DNA of 50,902 nt from Deinococcus radiopugnans ATCC 19172 (GCF_006335125.1 NZ_VDMO01000026.1:1-50902); one strand, 5' to 3'; positions 13,981-23,456 are shown, counted from the stretch's first letter. Numbers and translations are program-made. Notes: generated by a model not told the origin, from the sequence alone.

Positions 13981-14523
13981 TCAGCCGCCGGGTTGCTCCG
14001 GCAGTGGCGCCTGTGCCACACCCTGCAACAAGCCCAGAATGCTGCCCACGTAGTCCAGCCGCTTGCGCAGGCCGTAGCGCCGCAATTCTGATCGGAACTT
14101 TTCCAGGGCCCGTTTCAAATCCGGCAAAAGGAGCTGGTCTTCCGGCCTGGGTGGGCGGCCCCTGGCAATGGGCCCGGCCACCATAAAACTCTGGAAAATA
14201 GCCTGGAAGTGCCAGCCCATCTTCCCGACTTCGGTGTCCTCCAGCGCTTCCAGACGGCGTTGGTACGCCTCGTCCGAGAGGAAGACGAAGGCCATGCCAG
14301 CGAACCAGCTGTCCAGCTCCGGCATGGTCTTGACGAAGTCCTCGGTGTAGGCGATCTCGGTGGCAAAGCCAAGCTTGCGGCGCGCGTACTCGTCTTTTAA
14401 TCCCGTGAACATCTCGCCCAGCCGCGCGTCCCAGCTGGCTAGCGCGGCCTGCCGCGAGTCGCCCAGCACGGTGCGGGCCATCAGAAAACCGTCCATAAAA
14501 CTCAGACCATCGAGATTTGCCAT
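13981..14523 (-). CDS. Hypothetical protein, 180 aa
   Basis: This 180-aa protein begins MANLDGLSFMDGFLMARTVL. It is predicted mostly helical and soluble, with many charged residues (for example ALEKFRSELRRYGLRKRLD near the C-terminus). I recognise no domain. GGGAGGAG lies 9-15 nt upstream of the ATG at 14523, a good ribosome site. It is 77 bp upstream of the kinase-phosphatase gene on the same strand and may share a transcript with it. Composition matches the host genome. Confidence 0.7.
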   Translation of the reverse strand: MANLDGLSFMDGFLMARTVLGDSRQAALASWDARLGEMFTGLKDEYARRKLGFATEIAYTEDFVKTMPELDSWFAGMAFVFLSDEAYQRRLEALEDTEVGKMGWHFQAIFQSFMVAGPIARGRPPRPEDQLLLPDLKRALEKFRSELRRYGLRKRLDYVGSILGLLQGVAQAPLPEQPGG

Positions 14524-14681
14524 TCGTCTATGCTCCTCCCGGACACGCCTATGCGCCAGAGCCTTTTCTGCTGTTCCTGCTGCACATCAGTCAATATTAA
14601 CGCGTGTTCGCCTGTGTCCAGCAGAAGAGCTGCAGATAGAGTGCTCTATTCTCGCCGTAAGCTGACCCGCATGAGGTTCCG

Positions 14682-15569
14682 TTGAGCGGTGTGGTCTGGC
14701 TGGCCCTGGACGGCGTGGGTCACCCCAGTGACGCGCCGCCCGGCAGCGTGTGGGAGCAGGACTTGCTCACCCTGCGCCCCCTGATCGACGCTGGCCTCGC
14801 GCTGGACGCCACGCTGGGCGTGCCGGGCCTGCCCCAGTCCGGCACCGGGCAGACCTGCTGGCTGACCGGCACCGACGCCGTGAGGTACATGGGCGAGCAC
14901 TTCGGGCCGCATCCGGGGCCGACGCTGCAACGGCTGCTGAGGCGGGCCAGCCTGTCCACGCGGCTGGCCGAAGCTGGACTGCGCCCAGCGCTGGCCAATC
15001 ACTACGTCCCGCAGTACCTGGAGGCCCAGGCCCGCCGCCCCCGCATGGGCTGTTTTCCCTTCTCGTTCACGGCGGCGGGGCTGCCCCTGAATCCGCCGGG
15101 CGTGCCGCCGCTGGGCGCGACGCTGGGATTGAATTACCGCGCGCCATTCGCCGCCCTTCAGAGTCTGGCCGAGGTTTCGCAGCTGGGGCAGCGGCTGGCG
15201 CTGGCCGCCCATGAACACGATCTGATCGTGGCCGACCTGTGGTTCGGTGACCTGCTGGGCCATCTGGGCCGCCCGGAAGGGCCGTCCCCAGAGGCGCAAG
15301 ACGCGGCCTTCGCCTATCTGGCGCGGGTGGACGCCCTGCTGACCGGGGTGCTGAACGCGGGGGCGCGGGTGGTGATCGGCAGCGATCACGGCAATCTGGA
15401 GAACCTGAACACCAAGGCCCATACCGTGGCCCGCGTGCCGTTCGCCGGAGTGGGGGTGGAATTGGGCGCGGCGACGACTGTGGTGGAGGCGGGCCAGACC
15501 ATCGCCGGGTGGTTCGGCCTGGATTCCGTTGATGACGGACAATCTCGGGCGCCACGCTCGCCAGACTGA
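14682..15569 (+). CDS. Alkaline phosphatase/phosphoglycerate mutase superfamily metalloenzyme
   Basis: This 295-aa protein has the two-metal catalytic pattern of the alkaline phosphatase superfamily. It shows an early Asp (ALDGVGHP), the nucleophile region [15 protein letters not shown] near residue 46, and the C-terminal metal ligands GSDHGN and KAHT near residues 230-250. Family members are phosphomutases, phosphodiesterases or sulfatases; the substrate cannot be read from sequence. The TTG start at 14682 is favoured by GAGG five bases upstream; GTG at 14691 is an alternative. It converges on trpF, and a cluster of DnaA boxes fills the gap between them. Confidence 0.75.
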   Translation: MSGVVWLALDGVGHPSDAPPGSVWEQDLLTLRPLIDAGLALDATLGVPGLPQSGTGQTCWLTGTDAVRYMGEHFGPHPGPTLQRLLRRASLSTRLAEAGLRPALANHYVPQYLEAQARRPRMGCFPFSFTAAGLPLNPPGVPPLGATLGLNYRAPFAALQSLAEVSQLGQRLALAAHEHDLIVADLWFGDLLGHLGRPEGPSPEAQDAAFAYLARVDALLTGVLNAGARVVIGSDHGNLENLNTKAHTVARVPFAGVGVELGAATTVVEAGQTIAGWFGLDSVDDGQSRAPRSPD

Positions 15570-15572
15570 AAG

Positions 15573-15740
15573 TTATCCACAAAGTTATCCACAGGGGCTG
15601 TGGACAGACTGTGGATAACCTGAGCGCTTCACGGCCTCCAAATCTGCGGTTTATACGGCCTGGACAAGTTTACTGGCCTCTTTGCCTGACGTTTCACGAC
15701 GTCTGAAGTTATCCACAGGCTCCCGTTTCACTGTGGATAA
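15573..15740. other. Cluster of DnaA boxes between convergent genes
   Basis: Five perfect 9-mers TTATCCACA are present: forward at 15573-15581, 15585-15593 and 15709-15717, and reverse (TGTGGATAA) at 15610-15618 and 15732-15740. A degenerate reverse site (TGTGGACAG) is at 15599-15607. The first two are 12 bp apart. All sit in the 172-bp intergenic space between the stops at 15569 and 15742. No dnaA, dnaN or long AT-rich unwinding region is nearby. It may titrate or reload DnaA (datA/DARS-like) or be part of a secondary origin; that is inference. Confidence 0.75.
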
Positions 15741-15741
15741 C

Positions 15742-16353
15742 TCAGGGGGTGGTGGCCCGTGCAGCCCTCACGAAGGCGGCCACTTTCGACGAATCCTTCA
15801 CGCCAGGACGGGCTTCCAGGTGGCTCACGGCGTCCACCCCGGCAGGCCGCAGCACCCGGATCGCCTCGGCGACGTTCCACGGCCCCAGCCCTCCGGCCAG
15901 CCACGTGCCGGGGGGGAAAGTGGCCCGCAGGCTCTCCCAGTCCAGTGGCACGCCGCCGCCCGGCTGCGGCGCGTCCAGCATCAGGGTGACGCCGGGCACG
16001 TCCTGCCAGAGCTTGCCTTCGGTGACCAGATCGGCGGGGCGGAGGACGCGCAGCACCGGGTAGAACGCGGTCACCGCGCGCACGAAGCCCTCAGACAGTG
16101 GGCCGTGCAACTGCACCGCCGACACCCGCGCTGCCTCCGAGAGCCGCAGCACCTCGTCGAGTCCCTGATCCAGAAAGACGCCCACCCGCGCCACCGCCGG
16201 CCCCACGCTCAGGCCCGCCTCGCGCGCCACAGAGGCAGAAACCAGCCGTTTGCTGACCGGCGCGAAGATGAACCCCAGGGCGTCTGCGCCCGCCTGCGCC
16301 GCCTGCACCGCGTCGTGGACGGAGGTGGTGCCGCAGATCTTGACGCGGGGCAT
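15742..16353 (-). CDS. trpF: Phosphoribosylanthranilate isomerase
   Basis: This 203-aa TIM-barrel enzyme converts N-(5-phosphoribosyl)anthranilate to CdRP, the third step of tryptophan synthesis. Conserved motifs are VKICGTTS with the catalytic Cys at the N-terminus, [30 protein letters not shown] (general-acid Asp) and [14 protein letters not shown]. The start is the ATG at 16353, two residues before KICG. The stop of the 81-aa gene lies only 4 bp upstream, so the two are probably co-transcribed. No other trp gene is in the window. Confidence 0.93.
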   Translation of the reverse strand: MPRVKICGTTSVHDAVQAAQAGADALGFIFAPVSKRLVSASVAREAGLSVGPAVARVGVFLDQGLDEVLRLSEAARVSAVQLHGPLSEGFVRAVTAFYPVLRVLRPADLVTEGKLWQDVPGVTLMLDAPQPGGGVPLDWESLRATFPPGTWLAGGLGPWNVAEAIRVLRPAGVDAVSHLEARPGVKDSSKVAAFVRAARATTP

Positions 16354-16357
16354 GAGG

Positions 16358-16603
16358 TCAGCCACCGTGGGCTTCCAGCGCCTCGACGCGCGCTTCCAGC
16401 TCCCGGTTCTTCTGGAGCAGCGCCAGCAGCAGCAGGGCGTAGTGGTCATACAGCTTGGGCCGCTCCATGCGGTAGTCGCCGGCCATCCAGCCGTTCAGCA
16501 GGCGTTCGGCCTCGGCCAGCACCTCGCCTGCGGGCACGTCGCGGTAGCTGCGCGCGCCGATGATCTCGCGGGCGAAGTTCAGTTCACGTTCGGGATCGGT
16601 CAT
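16358..16603 (-). CDS. Small hypothetical protein upstream of trpF, 81 aa
   Basis: This 81-aa protein begins [20 protein letters not shown] and ends with a short leucine-rich helix ([20 protein letters not shown]) that could form a coiled coil. It is charged overall with no signal peptide. I do not recognise the family. A CACAATAGAGGC sequence lies directly upstream of the ATG. The 4-bp spacing to trpF suggests an operon, but nothing in the sequence ties it to tryptophan synthesis. Confidence 0.65.
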   Translation of the reverse strand: MTDPERELNFAREIIGARSYRDVPAGEVLAEAERLLNGWMAGDYRMERPKLYDHYALLLLALLQKNRELEARVEALEAHGG

Positions 16604-16677
16604 GCCTCTATTGTGCCGCGCCCAACTGCGCCAATCTGCGGATGCGCGGCCCCTGGGGCGTGTGGAAGGCTGATCCC

Positions 16678-17937
16678 ATGTCCCTCCCGCGCCGTGAAAC
16701 CACGCTGCACCTGCTGTTCACGCGCGGCGGGAAGGCGGCCCTGCGCACCCTGACCACCGACCAGACCTCCTATTTCGGCGCGAACGTGCTGGAAGCGGCC
16801 GGGGAAGGGAGCGTCCTGCTGCGGCGCCTGCAGTTCAGGTTTTCCGGCGAGGTGGGCGGGGTGCGCCGCGCCGAGTCGGTGTGGCATCTGGAGGCAGCGC
16901 CGGGGCTGGACCTGGACTGGCAGCCCGCCTCCGAATGGCCGGAGCGGGCGCGCGAATGGTTTGAAAGTGCCCGTACCCCGCCGGGCAACGTGCCGTGGAT
17001 GCACGCGGGCTGGCACGCCGACGCCCTGGCGTGGCTGGACGCCGAACTGACCGAGCAGGGCTGGGTGCGCCGGGGGCCGCCCACCGTCCTGAAGCACTGG
17101 CAGATCAGCGTGCTGTGGCGGGTGGAGACCTCCGGCGGGCGGGTGTATTTCAAGGGCGTGTCCGACTTCTTCCGCCGCGAGGTGGAGGTCACGCCGCTGC
17201 TATCGCGTGAATTGCCCGGTGCCGCGCCGCCCGTGCTGGCTGCCGACACAGAACTCGGCTTCCTGCTGCTGGCCGACGCGGGCAAGGAATGCGGCGTGCC
17301 GGACCTGAACGCGCTGATGCGGCAGCTTGCGCACCTTCAGCGGGCCAGCGTGCCGCTGCTGGGCCACTGGGCGCTGCGGGACCGGGGGCCGGAATACGTG
17401 CTGTCGTGGCTGGACCGCCTGCTCTCGGACGGGGTGTTGCTGACGGATCAGCAGGGCGGCTTCACGGCTGAAGAAGCCGCGCGGCTCCGTGCCCACCGTT
17501 CAGCATTGGAAGCCGCCCTGCGTCGCCTGAGTGCCAGCCCGCTGCCGCGCACGCTGGGGCACGGTGACCTGCACGGCGGGAACGTGGTGGAACGCGGCGG
17601 CCGCTTCACCTTTCTCGACTGGTCCGACGTGTGCCTGACCCATCCGTTTCTGGACGCCCACCCGGCCTATTTTCTGGGATTCGAGGCGCTGGACGCCCTC
17701 GACGGGGATCAGCGCGCCCTGGTGGCCGACGCGAGGGACACCTACCTGCAGGCCTGGACCGACTTTGCCCCGCCCACTGAACTCCGTGCCCTTTTCGAGG
17801 ACGCCCGGCTGGTGGGCGAACTGTTCCGGGCGCTGGGTTACGTGGACGGCATCCAGCCTGCCGTGGAGGACAAGGCCGAATGGCACGGCGCGCATCTGGA
17901 GCATCTGCGGCGCTTGTTGGGAAGAGAAGAGGGTTAA
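16678..17937 (+). CDS. Aminoglycoside phosphotransferase (APH) family protein
   Basis: This 419-aa protein carries the APH/choline-kinase-like fold. The C-terminal half has the catalytic HGDLHGGNVVE motif near residue 296 and the metal-binding Asp in FTFLDWSDV. Upstream is a conserved Lys (VYFKGVSDFFRREV) in the nucleotide-binding lobe. The N-terminal 130 residues are an extra region without an obvious match. The ATG at 16678 is used; 12 extra residues are possible from 16642. Members of this fold phosphorylate diverse small molecules, so resistance to aminoglycosides should not be assumed. Confidence 0.78.
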   Translation: MSLPRRETTLHLLFTRGGKAALRTLTTDQTSYFGANVLEAAGEGSVLLRRLQFRFSGEVGGVRRAESVWHLEAAPGLDLDWQPASEWPERAREWFESARTPPGNVPWMHAGWHADALAWLDAELTEQGWVRRGPPTVLKHWQISVLWRVETSGGRVYFKGVSDFFRREVEVTPLLSRELPGAAPPVLAADTELGFLLLADAGKECGVPDLNALMRQLAHLQRASVPLLGHWALRDRGPEYVLSWLDRLLSDGVLLTDQQGGFTAEEAARLRAHRSALEAALRRLSASPLPRTLGHGDLHGGNVVERGGRFTFLDWSDVCLTHPFLDAHPAYFLGFEALDALDGDQRALVADARDTYLQAWTDFAPPTELRALFEDARLVGELFRALGYVDGIQPAVEDKAEWHGAHLEHLRRLLGREEG

Positions 17938-17949
17938 ACCACCGGCAGC

Positions 17950-18366
17950 TCAGCCCTGCTCGACCCTCGTCTCCACCGTGATCTCGCTGTTCAGGCTGGC
18001 GGCCACCGAGCAGTACTTCTCGTGACTGAGGTGCGCGGCGCGGTCCAGCGCCTCGGCGGTCACGCCCTCGCCGGACGCGATGTGCCGCACGGTGATGTGG
18101 GTGTAGCGTTTGGGGTCCGTGTCGGCCCGCTGGCCCTCGACCTCAATGCGGTAACTGGCCAGCGGGGTGCGGCGTTTTTTCATCACCTCCACCACGTCGT
18201 AGGCGGTGCAGGTGGCCAGGGCGCCCAGCAGCGCTTCCATCGGGGAAACGCCGATTTTGGTGGCGCTGTTGTCGATCAAGAGCTGGTGGCCGCTGGCGCT
18301 GACGCCCAGGTAGCGCTGCTCGCCCAGCCAGGTGACGTTCAGGGTCTTCGTGTTGGCAGCAGTCAT
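17950..18366 (-). CDS. OsmC/Ohr family redox protein
   Basis: This 138-aa protein matches OsmC-family organic-hydroperoxide-resistance proteins. It has the two conserved cysteines, one in LLGALATCTAYDVVEVM and one in HEKYCSVAASL, which form the thiol redox pair that reduces organic peroxides. The length is typical. AGGCTA at 18373-18378 (TAGCCT on the coding strand) lies 6 nt before the ATG, fitting a leaderless transcript. It fits the oxidative-stress lifestyle inferred for the host. Confidence 0.88.
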   Translation of the reverse strand: MTAANTKTLNVTWLGEQRYLGVSASGHQLLIDNSATKIGVSPMEALLGALATCTAYDVVEVMKKRRTPLASYRIEVEGQRADTDPKRYTHITVRHIASGEGVTAEALDRAAHLSHEKYCSVAASLNSEITVETRVEQG

Positions 18367-18406
18367 GCCCTCAGGCTAGAGCATTGGCGGTCAGGGTCAC
18401 CTGTGG

Positions 18407-21199
18407 TCAAGGGCCGGCAGGGGCAGGGGCGGCCGGACGGGGGGCCAGGATCGCCACCGCCAGCACGCTCAGGCCGGTGACCAGCACGGCAACCCCCAGG
18501 CCCGCCGAGGCATTGGGAAAGAAGGCGGCGTCCAGCAGCGCACCCTTGACGCCCGCCCCAGCGATCAGGGCCAGCCCAGCGGCCCAGGACGCTCTGGCCC
18601 CCGCCCCGCCCGCCCGGTGTGCCCGGATGGCGGCGGCCAGACCCACCGCCAGCAGCGCCAGGCTGGAGGCCACCAGCCAGGTCCGCAGGTCCGCCGCCTG
18701 CGCGCTGAGGCGAACGCCCACGGCCAGCGGGACCAGCAGCGTCCAGCCGCCCAGCCACAGGGTCTGGGTGACCGGCCAGTGTGCCCTGGCGTCTGGGGGC
18801 AGCCCGCCGATGGGTCGGGTCAGTCTGCCCAGCACCCCCAGGCCGCTTTCCGTGCGGGTCAGCCCCCACACAGCGGCCAGCGCCGCACTGCCCAGCGCCG
18901 TCACCTGGGCACGGTCCTGTGCCGCTGCGTCGGCGCCCGGCCAGCCCGCTAGAGTCAGATTCAGCAGGATCAGGCCGCCCAGACCAAGCAGGGTGTCCAT
19001 GCGGGTCCAGCTCAGGGTCAGTCTCAGGGGCGCGGTCAGCAGGGCCAGCAGCGCCAGCGCGCCCGGCAGACCCAGCGCGGGCCACCATTCCTGCGCGGCG
19101 CGGGCCAGGGCCAGGGCCAGCACGGTCAGGGCGGTGCCCTCGGCCAGCAGGCGCGGCGAGGCCGAGGCGAAGGTGCGCGGCGTGGCCCGCAGCAGCGCCG
19201 TGCCTGCGATCAGCGCTGCCGCGACGCCCAGGCCCAGCCATCCAGGCCGCTGGGCGCCGTCCACGTTGAAGACCAGCAGCAGGCTGCCCAGCGTCAGCAG
19301 GGGCGTGGCCGCCCAGAAGGGAACCGTGCCGCCTGCGCCGTCTGCCCTGCGCGTCCACAGCAGCGCCGCCGCCAGCAGCACTCCGCCCGCCAGCACCGCC
19401 GATCCGGCCGCCAGCAGCGCCACGGCCAGCACGCCGCTGCACAGGCCCGCCAGCAGCGTGGGGGTCCAGCGAATGGCGGGCGGTGGCGGGGAAACAGGCT
19501 GGGAGGTGGGTTGTCCCTTTTCCTGCGCCGCGCCGTTGAGTGCTCTGGAACGGCGCGGCGCGGTGGCCCAGCCGCCCTGGCCCAGGCGCCACGCGGCCAG
19601 CAGGCCCAGCGCGGCGGGCGCGGCCCCCAGCAGCGCCGCGCGCAAGTCATCCGGCGCGGCCAGCAGCGGGATGGCCCCCAGCGCGAGGCCAGCCGTGATC
19701 CACACGCCCCACAGCGCTGTGATGGCCAGACCCACCGCGCCCACCCGCAGCCAGAACCGGCTGTGCCCGTACAGGCCCACCAGCAGCAGGACCGTGGCCA
19801 CCCCGGCCAGTGCCAGGGCTTCGGTGCGCGGTCCCAGCACGCTCAGGGCCAGCGCCCCGGCCACGCCCGCTGCCCCCGCCGTCAGGCTGCCGGCCAGGGT
19901 GTTTGCGAGCGGCGCCTCCTGCGCGTGTCGGCGCGCCCAGGCCAGCCGAGCCGTGACCACCAATGCGCCCAAGATGATCAGGGCCGCCCCCAACGCGCCC
20001 GCCTGCGGTCCGCCGCTGTTCAGCGCCGCAGCCACCGCCGTCGCCACCAGCGCCTGCGGGGTCAGGACGGCCCAGGCCGCGCTCAGGGTCACGCGGTCGG
20101 CGCGGTCCGGGTGGCCTTCGCCTGACTCCGGCTCCGGCCGCAGCCGCGTCAGCAGCGCCAGCGGGACGGACAGGGCCAGCAGGCTGAAGGCCAGCCAGGG
20201 CAGCAGGGCCAGGGGTCCGCTGCCCAGTTGCAGGGTGGACCGCGCCGTTTCCTGCACCCCGGACCACAGGTCAAGGCCCGAATGGCTGGCCGAGGCCACG
20301 AACCAGCCCAGCGGCACGGTGCCCGCCGCGCCCAGGGTCAGCGCCAGCGCCGCTTGGCGGGAGGTGGGGGCGTCCGGGCCTGTCGGGTCCTCCTCCTGTG
20401 GGCCTGGAAGGGCGGTGGCCTGCGCGGCACGGCCCTGCCACACGGCCACCGCCGCCAGCAGCAGCGCCGCGCCCGCCGCCGGGATGGACCAGCGGCCCAG
20501 ATCGTCGGTGAGCATCCAGGTGCTCAGGGCGGCCCCGCCCACCGCCAGCGCGCCCAGCAGGGGTTCGCGGCGGCGCAGGCCGTCGCCCAGCAGCGCCGCG
20601 CTCAGGGCCAGCAGGCCCACCATCACCGCCCCCGGCCCCCATGCTTCCGGCAGCCGCTGGGACAGGCTGCCCACGCCCAGCGCCGCCACGCCGTACCCCA
20701 GCCCGCGCAGCGCCCCCGACACCGGCCACGGCACCCGCCGCGCGTTGAAATACAGCAGCCCGCCGAAGGCGAACACGGCCACCAATAGAGTCCATGCCGG
20801 AGCGCCCAGCGCCCGCAGGGTAAAGGCCAGCCCGCCCAGCACCAGCACCCCGCCGATTAGACTGATGCGCGCCCGGCTGAATTGCGGCCCCCACAGCGAC
20901 GGCCCGCGCGGTCTGGGCGGCGCTGGGGGAGGCGCAACGGGTGGGGCCGCGGGGTGATCCTCCGGCCAGGTGGGCGGCGCAGAGCTGCCGGGTGGCGTCT
21001 GAACTTCGGGGAGCGCCCCGTCCATTTCGGTCAGGCGCGGTGGGTCCACCTCCAGTTGCCGCAGGCGTGAAGCCCGCAACTCAGTTTCCAGCACTTCCAG
21101 GCGCTGGGCCAGCCCACGCGCCTGCTGCTGCGCCTTGCTCGCGCGGGACAGGGCCGCGAACGACAGGATCAGGGCCAGGAGGGCCAGCAGTTCAAACAT
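18407..21199 (-). CDS. DUF2339 family polytopic membrane protein
   Basis: This 930-aa protein starts with a membrane segment (MFELLALLALILSFAALSRA), then a coiled-coil of about 40 residues (AQQQARGLAQRLEVLETELR), then a Pro-rich linker. From about residue 105 to the end it is a long series of hydrophobic helices, probably more than twenty. This order fits DUF2339, a family of large membrane proteins of unknown function. Ala and Leu content is very high. It ends about 40 bp before osmC starts, on the same strand. Nothing in the sequence suggests a substrate. Confidence 0.8.
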   Translation of the reverse strand: MFELLALLALILSFAALSRASKAQQQARGLAQRLEVLETELRASRLRQLEVDPPRLTEMDGALPEVQTPPGSSAPPTWPEDHPAAPPVAPPPAPPRPRGPSLWGPQFSRARISLIGGVLVLGGLAFTLRALGAPAWTLLVAVFAFGGLLYFNARRVPWPVSGALRGLGYGVAALGVGSLSQRLPEAWGPGAVMVGLLALSAALLGDGLRRREPLLGALAVGGAALSTWMLTDDLGRWSIPAAGAALLLAAVAVWQGRAAQATALPGPQEEDPTGPDAPTSRQAALALTLGAAGTVPLGWFVASASHSGLDLWSGVQETARSTLQLGSGPLALLPWLAFSLLALSVPLALLTRLRPEPESGEGHPDRADRVTLSAAWAVLTPQALVATAVAAALNSGGPQAGALGAALIILGALVVTARLAWARRHAQEAPLANTLAGSLTAGAAGVAGALALSVLGPRTEALALAGVATVLLLVGLYGHSRFWLRVGAVGLAITALWGVWITAGLALGAIPLLAAPDDLRAALLGAAPAALGLLAAWRLGQGGWATAPRRSRALNGAAQEKGQPTSQPVSPPPPAIRWTPTLLAGLCSGVLAVALLAAGSAVLAGGVLLAAALLWTRRADGAGGTVPFWAATPLLTLGSLLLVFNVDGAQRPGWLGLGVAAALIAGTALLRATPRTFASASPRLLAEGTALTVLALALARAAQEWWPALGLPGALALLALLTAPLRLTLSWTRMDTLLGLGGLILLNLTLAGWPGADAAAQDRAQVTALGSAALAAVWGLTRTESGLGVLGRLTRPIGGLPPDARAHWPVTQTLWLGGWTLLVPLAVGVRLSAQAADLRTWLVASSLALLAVGLAAAIRAHRAGGAGARASWAAGLALIAGAGVKGALLDAAFFPNASAGLGVAVLVTGLSVLAVAILAPRPAAPAPAGP

Positions 21200-21285
21200 G
21201 CTCCAGCTTACGCGCCCGTCTGTGGCGAATCAGGCTGTTCGGGAACGGGTCCAAAACAGTCGGGCCTGAATGCAGCCGGGCTGTT

Positions 21286-21684
21286 TCAACCGGTCTTTTC
21301 GGGCTGGCAGTCCGGACACACGCCGATGAATTCCAGCCGCACGTCCGTGACCTGAAACCCGGCGGGCAACGCGGCGGCGGACAGGGGCGGCAGTTCGCCG
21401 GCGTCCACATCGAAGATCGCGCCGCAGCCCCGGCAGACCGCGTGGTGGTGGTCCTCGCCCGCACGCTTGTAGTCGTAGCGGGTGGCCTGCCCGGCGCGTT
21501 CCAGCGTGACCACCACGCCGCCCTCGACCAGGGCGTCCAGCGTGCGGTACACCGTGCCCAGGCTCACGCTGGGCAGGTTCTGGCGCACCTGGGCATGAAT
21601 CCAGGCGGCGTCCGGGTGGGACCGCGCCGCCCGCAGCACCTCGATCACCGCTGCCCGCTGCTTGGTCTGCCGCACCATCGTCAT
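21286..21684 (-). CDS. Fur-family transcriptional regulator
   Basis: This 132-aa protein has the Fur-type winged helix at residues about 5-75 (TKQRAAVIEVLRA, then VSLGTVYRTLDALVEGG). The metal-binding dimerisation domain follows, with a regulatory His cluster (EDHHHAVCRGCGAIFD) and a structural zinc site of two CxxC pairs (CRGC, CPDC). It could be a Fur, PerR, Zur or Mur type; this cannot be decided without structure-guided alignment. AGTCTA at 21691-21696 (TAGACT on the coding strand) lies 6 nt upstream of the ATG. It is divergent from birA. Confidence 0.88.
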   Translation of the reverse strand: MTMVRQTKQRAAVIEVLRAARSHPDAAWIHAQVRQNLPSVSLGTVYRTLDALVEGGVVVTLERAGQATRYDYKRAGEDHHHAVCRGCGAIFDVDAGELPPLSAAALPAGFQVTDVRLEFIGVCPDCQPEKTG

Positions 21685-21804
21685 ACTGGCAGTCTAGCAA
21701 AGCTGCTGCGGGTGAAATTGGGAGGTCGGGCGCGGTGTCGGGGAACCGGGCCTGCGGCCCCCCCTTGCTTTTCGTTCACCCGAACCCGTAGAACACTGAA
21801 CGAG

Positions 21805-22758
21805 ATGCCCCACCGCCTGCTTGCGTTGTTGACCGACACCCCCCAGTCCGGGGAGGTGCTGGCCGGGCGGCTGGGGCTGGGCCGCGTGACCGTGAACACG
21901 CTGGCCCACCGGCTGCAGGAGGACGGGATTCCGTTGCAGATCACCCGCGCCGGGTACGCCCTGACCCCCGGTACGCCTGCGCCGGGGCTGGTGCGCCGGG
22001 GCGGCGTGCTGGGGGCGGACATGCGCTACTTGGGCACGGTGGGCAGCACGCAGGATGAAGCCCGAGCCTGGGCCGACGACGCGGCAGACCCCGCCCCACA
22101 CGGCGCGGTGGTGGTGGCTGAGCGCCAGACGGGGGGGCGTGGGCGGCGTGGGCGGGCGTGGACCCCGGTTCCCGGCGGCCTGACCTTCAGCGTGCTGCTG
22201 CGGGGTGGGGGAGAGGACGGCCAGACGCCGTTGACCCTGCCCGAACTGGCCCTCATGCCGCTGGCGGCGGGCGTGGCGGTGCAGGCGGCCTGCGGCGCCG
22301 GCGGCCTGAAATGGCCCAACGATCTGCTGGCCCCGGATGGCCGCAAGCTGGCGGGCATTCTGCTGGAGGCCGATCTGCGCGGCGAGGAAGCCCGGCGCGC
22401 GGTGCTGGGCATCGGCCTGAATGTCTCGGGTGCCCCGGCAGGCGCAGCCCACCTGAGTGAACTGCGCCCCGGGGTGACCCGCGCACAGGTGCTGGGCGAC
22501 GTTCTGTTCCAGCTTGAGCGCTGGCTGCGCGCCCCGCCCGCCGAGATTCTGGAGGCGTGGGCCGCCGCGAGCGTCACCCTGGGCCGCCCGGTGCGCGTGC
22601 AGACCCCGCGCGGGCCGCTGGAAGGTGTGGCCGAACGGCTGGACGCGAGTGGCAGCCTGATCGTGCGGACCCTGGACGGCCCCCACACCGTCAGCGCTGG
22701 GGATGTGGAATTGATCGGGGCGCTGGATGGTGGGCTGCACGGTGGCCCCGCCCCGTGA
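21805..22758 (+). CDS. birA: Biotin-[acetyl-CoA carboxylase] ligase / biotin regulator
   Basis: This 317-aa protein is a two-domain (class II) biotin protein ligase. Residues about 1-55 form a helix-turn-helix (LLALLTDTPQSGEVLAGRLG). The catalytic domain has the biotinyl-AMP loop GGRGRRGRAW, KWPNDLLAPDGRKLAGILLE and a C-terminal SH3-like cap. It makes biotinyl-5'-AMP and loads biotin onto carboxylases, and because it keeps the HTH it may repress biotin genes. bioY follows after 54 bp, fitting joint biotin control. I saw no clear palindromic operator. Confidence 0.93.
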   Translation: MPHRLLALLTDTPQSGEVLAGRLGLGRVTVNTLAHRLQEDGIPLQITRAGYALTPGTPAPGLVRRGGVLGADMRYLGTVGSTQDEARAWADDAADPAPHGAVVVAERQTGGRGRRGRAWTPVPGGLTFSVLLRGGGEDGQTPLTLPELALMPLAAGVAVQAACGAGGLKWPNDLLAPDGRKLAGILLEADLRGEEARRAVLGIGLNVSGAPAGAAHLSELRPGVTRAQVLGDVLFQLERWLRAPPAEILEAWAAASVTLGRPVRVQTPRGPLEGVAERLDASGSLIVRTLDGPHTVSAGDVELIGALDGGLHGGPAP

Positions 22759-22812
22759 AACCAGTCCGCCTGCCTCGTTTCCCACACGCTAAACCCCCCT
22801 CAAGGAGAATCC

Positions 22813-23391
22813 ATGACCCAGCTGACCCACCCCACCCTGGCCCGTACCCTCGCTCCCGCCTCCGGCCTGACCCGTGACCTGCTGCTCATCGCAGGCGGCG
22901 CGGCCCTGATCGCGCTGCTGGCGCAGGCCGAACTGCCGCTCAAGCCTGTGCCGGTCACTCTGCAAACCCTGGGCGTGCTGCTGGTCGGCGCGGCACTGGG
23001 CTGGAAGCGGGCCTTCGCGGCGCTGGCGCTGTATCTGGCGGCGGGTGCGGTGGGCCTGCCGGTGTTCGCGGGCGGCATCGGCAGTGTCGCCAAATTCGCT
23101 GGCCCCACCGGCGGTTTCCTGCTGTCCTTTCCCTTCGCCGCCGCGCTGGTGGGCTTCCTGGTGGAACGCTTCGCGCTGGACCGCCGGCCCGCTGGCACCG
23201 TGCTGGCCATGCTGGCGGGCAGCGCCATGATCTACGCGCTGGGCCTGCTGTGGCTGGGGGCCGTGACCGGCCTGAGCGGACAGCCGCTGCTGGGCGCGGG
23301 CCTGATTCCCTTTCTGCCCGGCGACGCGCTGAAATTGGGGCTGGCGGCGACGCTGCTGCCGGGGGCGTGGGCGCTGGTGGGCCGCCGCTAG
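22813..23391 (+). CDS. bioY: Biotin transporter substrate-binding S component
   Basis: This 192-aa membrane protein has about six hydrophobic helices and matches BioY, the biotin-specific S subunit of ECF transporters. Family motifs are [19 protein letters not shown] and [20 protein letters not shown]. The start ATG has AAGGAG 8 nt upstream. It lies directly downstream of birA. No bioM/bioN energising module is adjacent, so it would use a shared ECF module or work alone. A strong terminator follows. Confidence 0.95.
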   Translation: MTQLTHPTLARTLAPASGLTRDLLLIAGGAALIALLAQAELPLKPVPVTLQTLGVLLVGAALGWKRAFAALALYLAAGAVGLPVFAGGIGSVAKFAGPTGGFLLSFPFAAALVGFLVERFALDRRPAGTVLAMLAGSAMIYALGLLWLGAVTGLSGQPLLGAGLIPFLPGDALKLGLAATLLPGAWALVGRR

Positions 23392-23418
23392 GCCCTGGCG
23401 GACTTCCCGTTTTCAGGG

Positions 23419-23456
23419 TGCGTCATCAGAGCGTTTTTGCTCTGGCGGCGCATTTT
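23419..23456 (+). terminator. Intrinsic terminator after bioY
   Basis: A 14-pair stem (TGCGTCATCAGAGC with GCTCTGGCGGCGCA; one mismatch and some G-T pairs) closes on a GTTTTT loop and is followed by TTTT. It starts 28 bp after the bioY stop. Confidence 0.75.

Noticed and set aside
15573..15740. Chromosomal replication origin
   Set aside because: The DnaA boxes are strong, but dnaA/dnaN and a clear AT-rich unwinding element are missing, so I kept it as a DnaA-box cluster only.
18373..18386. TAGAGCATTGG near osmC as another MITE/IS tip
   Set aside because: Only about ten bases match, with no inverted partner nearby; part of it is the osmC -10 box.
21685..21804. BirA operator upstream of birA
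   Set aside because: Short GTTC/GAAC elements are visible, but no convincing long palindrome; it could not be supported.
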